From Microbacterium psychrotolerans (lineage in GTDB: Bacteria; Actinomycetota; Actinomycetes; Actinomycetales; Microbacteriaceae), in the NCBI RefSeq assembly GCF_031085295.1, contig NZ_JAVFWO010000001.1, positions 768,400 through 832,399 on the forward strand: a stretch of 64,000 nucleotides of DNA, in the 5' to 3' direction. Below are positions 44,146 to 51,589 of this stretch, piece by piece (the first letter of the stretch is position 1; every line of letters starts with the position of its first letter). Below the pieces are notes generated by a model that did not search any database, had not been told where the DNA came from, and saw nothing but the letters and a program-made list of their open reading frames with translations. The position numbers and the translations under genes are program-made.

Positions 44146-44146
44146 C

Positions 44147-45307
44147 TCAGTTGGTGTCGGGGCCCGTCACCACGATCGACGCGGTGCCGTCCGGCTGCAC
44201 CGTGATCGTGCCCTTGACGATGAACGGCACGTCCTCGCTCACGGGGCGCACCCGGCCGTCGAAGATCGAGCGGATGTCGACGTCGATGTGCGCGACGGCC
44301 TCGGCGGCGAGGATCGACCAGCCGGCGCCAGCGGGCTCGACGGCGACGGTCGGCTGCTGCACGATCGACCACTTCGGGAGCGACACGATCCGGTCCTGGA
44401 CGAAGAAGCCGAACGGGCAGGCGGTCGGCTGCAGCACCTCCTGGGTCGCGCAGGCGGTCAGGAACTCCTCGACCTTCTGCTGCACGACACTCATGAACTT
44501 CTCCGTCGGCTGCGCCTGCACGTTCACCGGAATCGCGTGGAACGGGCTGTCGGACAGCACCGCGACTCCCGGGGTGCTCGAGATCGCCGTGTCGACCGAC
44601 ACCGAGTACAAGCCCGGAGAGAACACCAGAAGCGAGACCGGCGCGGCGGGGTCGGCATCCGCCCCGTCCGGCGAGACCTGACGCTTGTCGATCTCGAAGC
44701 CGTTGACGTCGAACACCATCGATCCGCTGACGCCGAGATTCATGACCGCGAGCGGGCTCTCGGCGAACCGCCAGGTCGGGGCGAGGCCGATCGTGCCGTC
44801 GCGTTCCACGGAGAACGTCGTGCGGCCGTCGTACCCGCGCGCCTGGTACTCGATCGTCACGTGCGTGACGTCGCCGTCCTGCTCCTGCGAGACGACCTCC
44901 ACGTCGCTGATCGGCGCGAGTGCGGCGCTGCGAAGGAGCGCCTCGGACGCCGTCGACGGCAGCCCGGCGGCCTCGAGCTCGGCCGAGGTCACGGCCACGC
45001 CGGGCACGGCGAGCGCATCGGCCGCGCGTCCTTCGGCGAGGAGGTCCACGTAGCGTTCGACGAACGCCTTCGGACTGTAGAACTGGCGCTCGATCACGCC
45101 CCACGCGGCGAAGACCGCCAGGAGCAGCAGGACGCCGACGAGGCCGAGGAGCGAGAGGTCGACGGCGAGACGACGGCGTTCGCGGGCCTTGCGCGGCGGC
45201 TGGATGAGAGGTCGCTCGGTGGTCCCGGCCGCGGGCGCGGGGGTCGCCGCGACGGCCGGAGGCGCGCTCGCGCGACCGGATGCCGTGTCCAACGCCCCCT
45301 GGTCCAC
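44147..45307 (-). CDS. Membrane-anchored extracytoplasmic protein of unknown function
   Basis: A 386-residue protein. The first 48 residues are a basic, Ala/Pro-rich cytoplasmic part; one hydrophobic segment (about 49-72) anchors it; the rest is predicted outside the membrane. The external part begins with a helical segment (KAFVERYVDLLAEGRAADALAVPG) like DUF4878/NTF2-like stalks and continues with beta-rich sequence (VTIEYQARGYDGRTTFSV and later strands) plus two Cys near residues 293 and 302 that could form a disulfide. I do not recognise a named family. The GTG start follows TAGACT by six bases, consistent with a leaderless mRNA. Confidence 0.75.
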   Translation of the reverse strand: MDQGALDTASGRASAPPAVAATPAPAAGTTERPLIQPPRKARERRRLAVDLSLLGLVGVLLLLAVFAAWGVIERQFYSPKAFVERYVDLLAEGRAADALAVPGVAVTSAELEAAGLPSTASEALLRSAALAPISDVEVVSQEQDGDVTHVTIEYQARGYDGRTTFSVERDGTIGLAPTWRFAESPLAVMNLGVSGSMVFDVNGFEIDKRQVSPDGADADPAAPVSLLVFSPGLYSVSVDTAISSTPGVAVLSDSPFHAIPVNVQAQPTEKFMSVVQQKVEEFLTACATQEVLQPTACPFGFFVQDRIVSLPKWSIVQQPTVAVEPAGAGWSILAAEAVAHIDVDIRSIFDGRVRPVSEDVPFIVKGTITVQPDGTASIVVTGPDTN

Positions 45308-45404
45308 CCGGCCAGTCTAGGAAAGTCTCGCCGGGAGGCCGCTGTGGACGGAAACATTCTGGACCCCCCGTCTCTTGCGCGCGGGCAGCGCTCGTTCGCC
45401 CAGG

Positions 45405-46238
45405 TCAGGCCATGATCGCGTCGCGGACCACACTCGCCCCCGCGAGCTGGCCGGACGCGATGGCCGCCGCCAGCGAGACCATCGGGCCCGGCACCGCGGC
45501 GAGGTGGGCCATGTCGCCGCCGGCGTAGACGCCGGGCACGGTCGTGCGGCCCAGCGCGTCGATCTCCACGCCGCCGCTCGGCAGGATGCCGCAGCCCAGC
45601 TGCTCCGCGAACGGTGCGCGCTGGGTCGACGTCGCGGCCGTGAAGACCCCCGCGACCCGTTCGGCTCCGCCCCCCACCAGCGCGAGCTCGAGACCGCCGT
45701 CGACCTCGCTCACCTCGGCGATGTCGGCCGGACGGGCGATGAATGCGGAGGCGACGACAGGGCGCAGCATCCCTTCGATCATGGCGCTGTGCTCGCCCTC
45801 GATGAGGATGCCGATGCGCTGCCCGGCGAACTCGTGGCCGTGGCAGAACGGACATTGGGCGACACGGCGGCCCCACTGCTCGGCCAGCCCGGTAACGGGG
45901 GGCAGCTCGTCGCGCATGCCGGTCGCCAGCACGAGGCGGTGAGCACGCTCGGCGCCCGCCGTCGTGGTGACCTCGAAGCCGCCGATCGCGCCGGTGACCG
46001 CCGTGACCTGGTCCGCGCGCACCGCGACCGTGTCGTAGGCGGCGAGCTCGGCGCGAGCGATGCGGCGCAGTTCGGCGGGGCTGCGGCCGTCGTTGGTGAG
46101 CAGGTTGTGCGCGTGCTCGACGGTGGCGTTGCGGTAATCCCCGGAGTCCAGCAGCAGCACGCTCCGGTGCATGCGGCCGATGGTGAGGGCGGCCTGGAGG
46201 CCTGCGGGCCCGCCGCCGATGACGATGACGTCGTACAT
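45405..46238 (-). CDS. Thioredoxin reductase-like FAD oxidoreductase
   Basis: A 277-residue flavoprotein of the thioredoxin reductase/HcaD-like fold. The FAD motif GGGPAG is at residues 8-13, the redox pair CPFC at 129-132 sits at the usual TrxB position, and GVYAGGDMAHL near the C terminus binds FAD. The NADPH GxGxxG/A motif of the central domain is degenerate (IGILIEGEHS), so the electron donor is uncertain. Low-potential-thiol or dihydrolipoamide-like reductases of this kind are often controlled by adjacent MerR genes. ATG 46238 follows GAGAGGATCACCC. It is driven by the MerR-type promoter at 46272-46302. Confidence 0.88.
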   Translation of the reverse strand: MYDVIVIGGGPAGLQAALTIGRMHRSVLLLDSGDYRNATVEHAHNLLTNDGRSPAELRRIARAELAAYDTVAVRADQVTAVTGAIGGFEVTTTAGAERAHRLVLATGMRDELPPVTGLAEQWGRRVAQCPFCHGHEFAGQRIGILIEGEHSAMIEGMLRPVVASAFIARPADIAEVSEVDGGLELALVGGGAERVAGVFTAATSTQRAPFAEQLGCGILPSGGVEIDALGRTTVPGVYAGGDMAHLAAVPGPMVSLAAAIASGQLAGASVVRDAIMA

Positions 46239-46271
46239 GGGTGATCCTCTCGTCGGGTTGCGTCCGAATCG

Positions 46272-46302
46272 ATCCTGTGACTTCATGTCGACATGAAGTC
46301 AA
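46272..46302 (-). promoter_or_regulatory. MerR-type promoter with 24-bp palindromic operator
   Basis: On the minus strand TTGACT (46297-46302) and CAGGAT (46272-46277) are 19 bases apart, the long spacer typical of MerR-activated promoters. A perfect 24-bp palindrome, half-site TGACTTCATGTC, covers 46278-46301. Confidence 0.9.
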
Positions 46303-46775
46303 GTCTGTCGATCGGGGATGCCGCGGCCCGGTTCTCGCTGCCCACGCACGTACTGCGGCACTGGGAGGACGTGGGTCTGCTGCACCCGCAACGCGACAGC
46401 GGCGACCGACGGCGCTACGGCGGCGACGACCTGGTGCGGATCGGCGTGATTGTGCGCAGCAAGAGCGCCGGCATGAGCCTGGAGCAGATCGGCGTGCTGC
46501 TTGACGAGCAGGCGCCCGAGCGTCATCGCGTGCTCGAGGAGCACCTCGCCGACCTCGCACGGCGGATGGCCGACATGGAGCGCTCGCGGCTGATGACCGA
46601 GCACGCCCTCAACTGCCGTTCGCACGACATCACGACGTGCCCGCGGTTCCGGGCGATCATGGACGAGGTCGTGGCCGGCACCGGCACCTGGCGCGAGGCC
46701 GAGACGCCTGTGGACAACGGCGTGCACTCCACCGATCGCGGCGCGCACGGCCGCGATGCGGCGGCGGCTCGTTAG
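46293..46775 (+). CDS. MerR family transcriptional regulator
   Basis: A 160-residue MerR regulator: winged helix at residues 1-70 (SIGDAAARFSLPTHVLRHWE), a dimerisation helix at about 78-108, and a C-terminal loop with Cys108-x7-Cys116-Pro, the same spacing as the metal-binding cysteines of CueR. It may therefore sense a metal or thiol-reactive compound; the ligand is unknown. The apparent ATG lies inside the palindromic operator, and no ribosome binding site precedes it, so autoregulation is expected. The gene diverges from the flavoprotein it most likely activates. Its TAG stop is part of the -10 hexamer of the helicase gene downstream. Confidence 0.9.
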   Translation: MKSSLSIGDAAARFSLPTHVLRHWEDVGLLHPQRDSGDRRRYGGDDLVRIGVIVRSKSAGMSLEQIGVLLDEQAPERHRVLEEHLADLARRMADMERSRLMTEHALNCRSHDITTCPRFRAIMDEVVAGTGTWREAETPVDNGVHSTDRGAHGRDAAAAR

Positions 46776-46784
46776 CATGAATCG

Positions 46785-48149
46785 GTGAACACCCCGCCGC
46801 TGTCCCCCGAGCAGGAGGCGCTGTTCCGGCTCATCGAAGACACCCGCGAACACGTGTTCGTCACGGGCCGGGCCGGCACCGGCAAGTCGACGCTGCTGCA
46901 GCACCTGGCATGGAACACGAGCAAGCAGATCGCGGTGTGCGCGCCGACGGGCGTCGCGGCGCTGAACGTCGAGGGCCAGACGATCCACTCGCTGTTCAAG
47001 CTTCCCCTCGGGATCATCGGCGCGCACGACGAGGACCAGTCCGACGCGACGCGCAAGCTGCTCAACGCCATCGACACCCTCGTCATCGACGAGATCTCGA
47101 TGGTGAACGCCGACCTCATGGACGCGATCGATCGTTCCCTGCGCAAGGCGCGCGGACGCCGCGGCGAGCCCTTCGGCGGCGCGCAGATCGTGATGTTCGG
47201 CGACCCCTACCAGCTGGCCCCCGTGCCACCGCGGGGCGACGAGCTGCGGTACGTGCGCGACCACTACCGCTCGTTCTGGTTCTTCGACGCCAAGGTATGG
47301 GTCGGCGAGGCGGCGAGCGACGGCATCCTCGACGTCGGCTCGTACGGCGCCGACCTGAACATCCGCGAGCTGGTCGACATCCACCGGCAATCCGACCCGG
47401 CGTTCAAGGCGATGCTCAATGCGGTGCGATACGGCCGCGTGACCGCCGACATCGCGGAGGTCCTCAACGGCACCGGCGCGCGCACTCCGCCCGACCCCGT
47501 GGACGGCGAGCACCCGATCATCACGCTCGCGACCCGCAACGACATCGTCAACAACATCAACCGCCGGCACCTCAACGAGCTCGTCGGGCGGGAGCAGACG
47601 GCGATGGCGGAGGTCAGCGGCGACTTCGGACGCGGGGAGGCCGCCTACCCCGCCGACATCGAGCTCAAGCTGAAGGTCGGCGCCCAGGTGATGTTCCTCC
47701 GCAACGACACCGGATCGTTCGGCGAGCCGCCACGCTGGGTCAACGGCACGATCGGCACGGTCACCCGGATCGCCGGCGAGACCGTGCGCGTCGACGTCGA
47801 GGGCGAGGAGTTCGACGTCGAGCCTTCGGTCTGGGAGAAGTACCGCTACTCCTACGACCCCGGCTCCAAGCAGCTGACCCGCGACATCGTCGCCGAGTTC
47901 ACGCAGTTTCCGCTGCGCCTCGCCTGGGCGGTCACGATCCACAAGTCGCAGGGCAAGACCTATGACCGCGCGATCATCGACCTGGGGTCCGGAGCCTTCG
48001 CGCCCGGGCAGACCTACGTCGCGCTGTCGCGGCTGACCTCGCTCGACGGGCTCTACCTCTCGCGACCGCTGCGGCCGCGCGACATCCAGGTCGACCCCGA
48101 CGTGCGCCGGTTCATGGCGTCGGCCGTGCGGGGTGCGGCGGTGTCCTAG
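46785..48149 (+). CDS. Pif1-like AAA ATPase/helicase
   Basis: A 454-residue superfamily 1 helicase of the Pif1/RecD group. Walker A is GRAGTGKST (about 28-36), then APTGVAALNVEGQTIHSLF, Walker B DEISMVNADLMD (about 102), FGDPYQLAPVPP, and the C-terminal motif WAVTIHKSQGKTYDRAI with VALSRLTSLDGLYLSRPL. Bacterial Pif1-like proteins unwind 5'-tailed duplexes and G-quadruplexes; the exact substrate here is unknown. The GTG start is six bases after TAGCAT (46773-46778), so it appears leaderless. The gene converges on the heme oxygenase. Confidence 0.9.
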   Translation: MNTPPLSPEQEALFRLIEDTREHVFVTGRAGTGKSTLLQHLAWNTSKQIAVCAPTGVAALNVEGQTIHSLFKLPLGIIGAHDEDQSDATRKLLNAIDTLVIDEISMVNADLMDAIDRSLRKARGRRGEPFGGAQIVMFGDPYQLAPVPPRGDELRYVRDHYRSFWFFDAKVWVGEAASDGILDVGSYGADLNIRELVDIHRQSDPAFKAMLNAVRYGRVTADIAEVLNGTGARTPPDPVDGEHPIITLATRNDIVNNINRRHLNELVGREQTAMAEVSGDFGRGEAAYPADIELKLKVGAQVMFLRNDTGSFGEPPRWVNGTIGTVTRIAGETVRVDVEGEEFDVEPSVWEKYRYSYDPGSKQLTRDIVAEFTQFPLRLAWAVTIHKSQGKTYDRAIIDLGSGAFAPGQTYVALSRLTSLDGLYLSRPLRPRDIQVDPDVRRFMASAVRGAAVS

Positions 48150-48168
48150 CCGATACCGCCGCCTCGGC

Positions 48169-48822
48169 TCAGGCGACCTGTGCGGCCTTCGCCTGGGCGA
48201 GGTCCTCGAAGAGCTCGGTGTTGAAGCGGTAGGCGAGCAGGACCTCGTCGATGACGCGCTCCTGCTCGGCGGCATCCCACGGGGCGGCGTCCAGCTGCTC
48301 GCGATAGACGTCCTTGAACGCCTTCGGATCGGCGATGTCCTCGAACAGGTAGAAGCCGATGCCGTTCGTGTCGAACCCGAAGCGACGGGCCATCAGCCGG
48401 CCGATGAACTGACCGCCCGACAGATCGCCGAGGTAGCGGGTGTAGTGGTGCGCCACGAAGCCGCCGGCCCAGGTCGCGCCGACCTCGTTGATGCGATCGA
48501 CGTACCGCCGAGTGGTCGGCAGCGGCTCGATCCGCTCGCGCCAGTCGGGGCCGACGAGGAACTCCAGGTCGGCCTCGAGCGCGGGAAGGCGCGTGAGCTT
48601 GTCGGAGATGAAGACCGCGGCGACGGGATCCTTGCGCATCTGGCCCGCCGTGCGCTCGAGCGCCTCGTAGATGAACCAGTGCTGGGCCACGAGTGCGACG
48701 TAGTCGTCACGGGTGCCCTCCCCCTTCATGAGATCGGCCATGAAGCCGGAGTGCTCACTCGACGAGTGCGAGCTGCTCGAGCGTTCGCGCAGCGCGGCGG
48801 AGAACGGAATCAGGTCGCTCAT
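48169..48822 (-). CDS. hmuO: Heme oxygenase
   Basis: A 217-residue biliverdin-producing heme oxygenase. It has the N-terminal helix with a candidate proximal His (SSSSHSSSEHSGF), the distal-helix signature YLGDLSGGQFIG near residue 135, and length equal to HmuO of Corynebacterium. It opens host or environmental heme to release iron. ATG 48822 follows GAAGGT and a -10-like TAGCAT by six bases. A DtxR/IdeR-like box (48838-48856) overlaps the region of the -35, so expression should rise when iron is low. A DUF2470 gene lies immediately upstream in the same direction. Confidence 0.93.
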   Translation of the reverse strand: MSDLIPFSAALRERSSSSHSSSEHSGFMADLMKGEGTRDDYVALVAQHWFIYEALERTAGQMRKDPVAAVFISDKLTRLPALEADLEFLVGPDWRERIEPLPTTRRYVDRINEVGATWAGGFVAHHYTRYLGDLSGGQFIGRLMARRFGFDTNGIGFYLFEDIADPKAFKDVYREQLDAAPWDAAEQERVIDEVLLAYRFNTELFEDLAQAKAAQVA

Positions 48823-48828
48823 ACCTTC

Positions 48829-48856
48829 ATGCTAACTGAAGATAAGGCCAACCTAA
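48829..48856 (-). promoter_or_regulatory. Heme oxygenase promoter with DtxR/IdeR-like box
   Basis: The minus-strand -10 TAGCAT is at 48829-48834. At 48838-48856 the plus strand contains AGGCCAACCTAA; by my alignment 14 of 19 positions match the DtxR consensus TTAGGTTAGGCTAACCTAA. The fit supports iron control but is not perfect. Confidence 0.65.
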
Positions 48857-48867
48857 CTAAAAGTTTC

Positions 48868-49194
48868 CTATGCGTGCGGTCGGGGCACGACATCAAGACG
48901 CCGGCACGCCTCGTCGTACAGCGCGACGATCTCGCGGCGCACCTCCCGGCGCTCCGAGATCGGACCCGACGGCCACGGCACCGCGACCTCGGCCGTCGAA
49001 CCGTCGGCGAGCGTCGCCTGCCAGACCCCGCGCGCGCCGTCGAACCCGGTCATGACCGAAGACGTGATCTCGGCCGTCGTGAGACCCGCGTCCGGAGCGA
49101 ACGCCCGCGTGATCAGAAGGTTGTCATCGCCGTGGTCGCCGTTCATGTGGCCGAGCACACCCGTGAGGGCATCGTCGTCGAAGAGGTGGGTCAT
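48868..49194 (-). CDS. DUF2470 domain protein
   Basis: A 108-residue single-domain DUF2470 protein (LGHMNGDHGDDNLLI; FDGARGVWQATLADGS; SERREVRREIVALYDEA). This domain forms the C-terminal part of HugZ-type heme-degrading proteins and occurs alone beside heme-utilisation genes, so a role in heme handling is inferred. ATG 49194 is six bases after a -10-like TAGGGT (49201-49206), consistent with leaderless expression; GTG 49200 is the alternative. It lies 45 bases upstream of the DtxR-like box of the heme oxygenase gene and could be co-transcribed with it. Confidence 0.85.
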   Translation of the reverse strand: MTHLFDDDALTGVLGHMNGDHGDDNLLITRAFAPDAGLTTAEITSSVMTGFDGARGVWQATLADGSTAEVAVPWPSGPISERREVRREIVALYDEACRRLDVVPRPHA

Positions 49195-49274
49195 GCTCAC
49201 ACCCTACGGATCGCCGTGCAACGCAAGCCACCGGTGTGTGTTTGAATTCAATGCACGATCGTCGGGGGGTGAGA

Positions 49275-50540
49275 ATGCGGACCCGGTCAACACGTCGCCG
49301 CGCCATCGCGGTCATCGCCGGTGCCGTCGCGTCCGCTCTGCTCCTGGCGGGCTGCTCGTTCGGCGGCGAGGTCGAACCCGACCTGCCCGCGCAGGCGGCG
49401 GCCACCCTGCCGGATGAGACGGTGCAGCGACTGACGGATGCGGTCACCCACGCGATGGGCACCACCGGGTCCTCCGGCGCCATCGTGGGCGTCTGGGCGC
49501 CGTGGAGCGGCACCTGGGTGGCGGGCCTCGGCACGCAGCGTCCTGACGGGGGCGGCGATGTGACCGCCGATCTCGTCTTCCGTGCCGGCAAGGTGACGCG
49601 TGCCATGACGTGCGACGTGCTCTTCCAGGTCGCCGCCGACGGCAAGCTGAAGCTGAACGACAGCGTCACCCAGTACGTGTCGGGCGTGCCGGACCTCGCC
49701 GACGTCACCCTGCTCGAGCTCTGCGACGGCACGTCGGGGATCGGCTCGTACGCGGGCCAGCTGTACTCATCGTGGATCGCGAATCCTGCGCGCGAATGGG
49801 ATCCGCGCTACCTCGCGAGCTTCGGGCTCGGGCAGCCCCGGTCGGGCGAGCCGGGTGCGGCGTACCGCGATTCGGATGCCGGGTACCTGCTGCTGGGCCT
49901 CGCACTCGAGCGCGCGACCGACATGACGGCGGCGCAGCTCATCCAGACCTACGTCGCCGATCCGCTCGGCCTCGACGCGACGGCCCTCGGCGACCTCCCC
50001 GAAGAGGGCGTGCTGAAGGGCGGGCAGTCCGTCAACACTCCCGAGGGCGCGCTCGACTGCGCTGCCCCGATCGACCTGACGACCGCGTCCTCGAGCACAG
50101 GGTTCACCGATGCGGGCGCCGTCACCGACATCGAGGATCTGGGCCGCTACGTGCAGGCGCTCGCCTCCGGTGCCCTCGTGAAGGACGACGACCGCTTCGG
50201 CGCTCCGGTGGCAGTCGCCGCCGACGGCCCGTCGTGGTACACCGCCGGCGGCGGTGCGCTGATCGCGGGATCCCTCATCGGGCAGTACGGCAAGGTGCCC
50301 GGCTACATCACCGCCGCCTTCGCCGACCCGGTGACCGGGCTGACGGTCGCCGTCGTGCTCAACAACTCCGCCGCCGACGGCGCGGTGGGCGAGTACCTCG
50401 CGTGGGAGCTCGCGGCCATCGCGTCGAAGGCGCCCGCAGCGACCGGCCAGACCGTGCCCGAGGCCGGTCTCCCCTGGACGCCCGAGCAGTACCACGACGC
50501 CATCGCCGGCGCCGCGGTGTGCACGCCGCCGGCCACGTAG
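49275..50540 (+). CDS. Beta-lactamase-fold lipoprotein with degenerate active site
   Basis: A 421-residue lipoprotein (LLLAGC, Cys27) with the serine beta-lactamase/D-alanyl-D-alanine carboxypeptidase fold. At the place of the catalytic SxxK motif the protein reads Lys106-Val-Thr-Arg109 (FRAGKVTRAMTC), so both nucleophile and base are replaced. The YxN motif reads Tyr197-Arg-Asp, and the late HGG-like region reads QYGKVPGY. It is therefore unlikely to be an active serine hydrolase and may be a binding or inhibitor protein at the cell surface. ATG 49275 follows GGGGGGTGAG. The next gene starts at its stop or some 60 bases later. Confidence 0.82.
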   Translation: MRTRSTRRRAIAVIAGAVASALLLAGCSFGGEVEPDLPAQAAATLPDETVQRLTDAVTHAMGTTGSSGAIVGVWAPWSGTWVAGLGTQRPDGGGDVTADLVFRAGKVTRAMTCDVLFQVAADGKLKLNDSVTQYVSGVPDLADVTLLELCDGTSGIGSYAGQLYSSWIANPAREWDPRYLASFGLGQPRSGEPGAAYRDSDAGYLLLGLALERATDMTAAQLIQTYVADPLGLDATALGDLPEEGVLKGGQSVNTPEGALDCAAPIDLTTASSSTGFTDAGAVTDIEDLGRYVQALASGALVKDDDRFGAPVAVAADGPSWYTAGGGALIAGSLIGQYGKVPGYITAAFADPVTGLTVAVVLNNSAADGAVGEYLAWELAAIASKAPAATGQTVPEAGLPWTPEQYHDAIAGAAVCTPPAT

Positions 50541-50602
50541 TGCAAGCCCGAGCGGGCTCGGGAGGTGCGGGCGCCGCCGGCGCGAGCGGGCCGGGCCGAT
50601 CG

Positions 50603-51463
50603 GTGACGACGCCGGCCATCCTGTTGGTGGTCGCTGGTCTGGCGTGCCAGGAGGTCGGCGCGTCGATCGCGGTCCTGCTGTTCCCGCAGGTGGGCCCTCT
50701 CGGCATGGTGATGCTGCGGCTGGTCTTCTCGGCGATCGTCCTGCTCCTCATCGCGCGTCCCCGCGTGCGCGGGCACTCCCGCGCCGACTGGACCGGTGTC
50801 ACGCTCTTCGGGCTCGTCCTCGCAGTGATGAACGGCCTGTTCTACCTCGCCCTCGAGCGTCTGCCCCTCGGGGTCACCGTGACCATCGAGGTGCTCGGTC
50901 CCCTGGTGCTGTCGATCGTGGCTGCCCGCCGCGCCTCGGCCTGGCTGTGGGCGGTGCTCGCGCTCGCCGGCGTCGTGGCGCTGGGCGGTGGCGGGTGGGA
51001 CCGCCTCGACCCGCTCGGCGTGCTGTTCGCACTCGGCGCCGCGGCCAGCTGGGCGTTCTACATCCTGGCGTCGGCGCGGGTGGGCAGGGCGTTCCCCAAG
51101 CTCGACGGGCTGGCGCTGGCGATGACGGTCGGAGCGGTCATCGCCCTCCCGTTCGGGATCGCGGATGCCGGAGCCGCACTGCTGCACCCCGAGATCATCG
51201 CGCTCGGCGCCGCGGTCGCCATCCTCTCGTCGACGATCCCCTACGCGTTCGAGCTCATCGCCCTCCGGCGCCTGCCGGCCGCGGTGTTCGCGATCCTGAT
51301 GAGCCTCGCGCCGGCGACAGCCGCGCTCGCGGGCTTCATATTCCTCGGCCAACATATGACCTGGCTCGAGATCGCGGGCATCGGCCTCGTCATCGCCGCC
51401 AGCATCGGCGCGGTGCGCTCCTCGTCCCGCGCGGCCGGCGAAGCGGCCGAGCCGCTCGCCTGA
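50603..51463 (+). CDS. rhtA: EamA-family exporter, RhtA-like
   Basis: A 286-residue drug/metabolite transporter with ten hydrophobic segments and two EamA repeats. Its phrases closely parallel E. coli RhtA, the threonine/homoserine exporter: GASIAVLLFPQVGPLG, LFYLALERLPLGVTVTIEVLGPL, SSTIPYAFELIALRRLP and the final MTWLEIAGIGLVIAASIGA. Amino-acid or related small-molecule export is inferred. GTG 50603 gives the usual N terminus just before the first span. GTG 50540, which overlaps the previous stop by one base, is also in frame and would add 21 Gly/Ala-rich residues. Confidence 0.85.
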   Translation: MTTPAILLVVAGLACQEVGASIAVLLFPQVGPLGMVMLRLVFSAIVLLLIARPRVRGHSRADWTGVTLFGLVLAVMNGLFYLALERLPLGVTVTIEVLGPLVLSIVAARRASAWLWAVLALAGVVALGGGGWDRLDPLGVLFALGAAASWAFYILASARVGRAFPKLDGLALAMTVGAVIALPFGIADAGAALLHPEIIALGAAVAILSSTIPYAFELIALRRLPAAVFAILMSLAPATAALAGFIFLGQHMTWLEIAGIGLVIAASIGAVRSSSRAAGEAAEPLA

Positions 51464-51589
51464 CGCGGCGCCGTTCCGGATCCGGCGCAGGCGATGTCGC
51501 GGCATCCCGTCCTCCGCGGTGCGGTGGCAGGACGGATGCCGCGGCCGCCGTGCGACGATGCGATCGGCGGGCTCGATACGATCGGGGCC

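Noticed and set aside
49236..49274. Upstream ATG for the beta-lactamase-like lipoprotein
   Set aside because: A start at 49236 would put 13 extra residues before the basic signal-peptide start and has no ribosome binding site; GGGGGGTGAG favours 49275.
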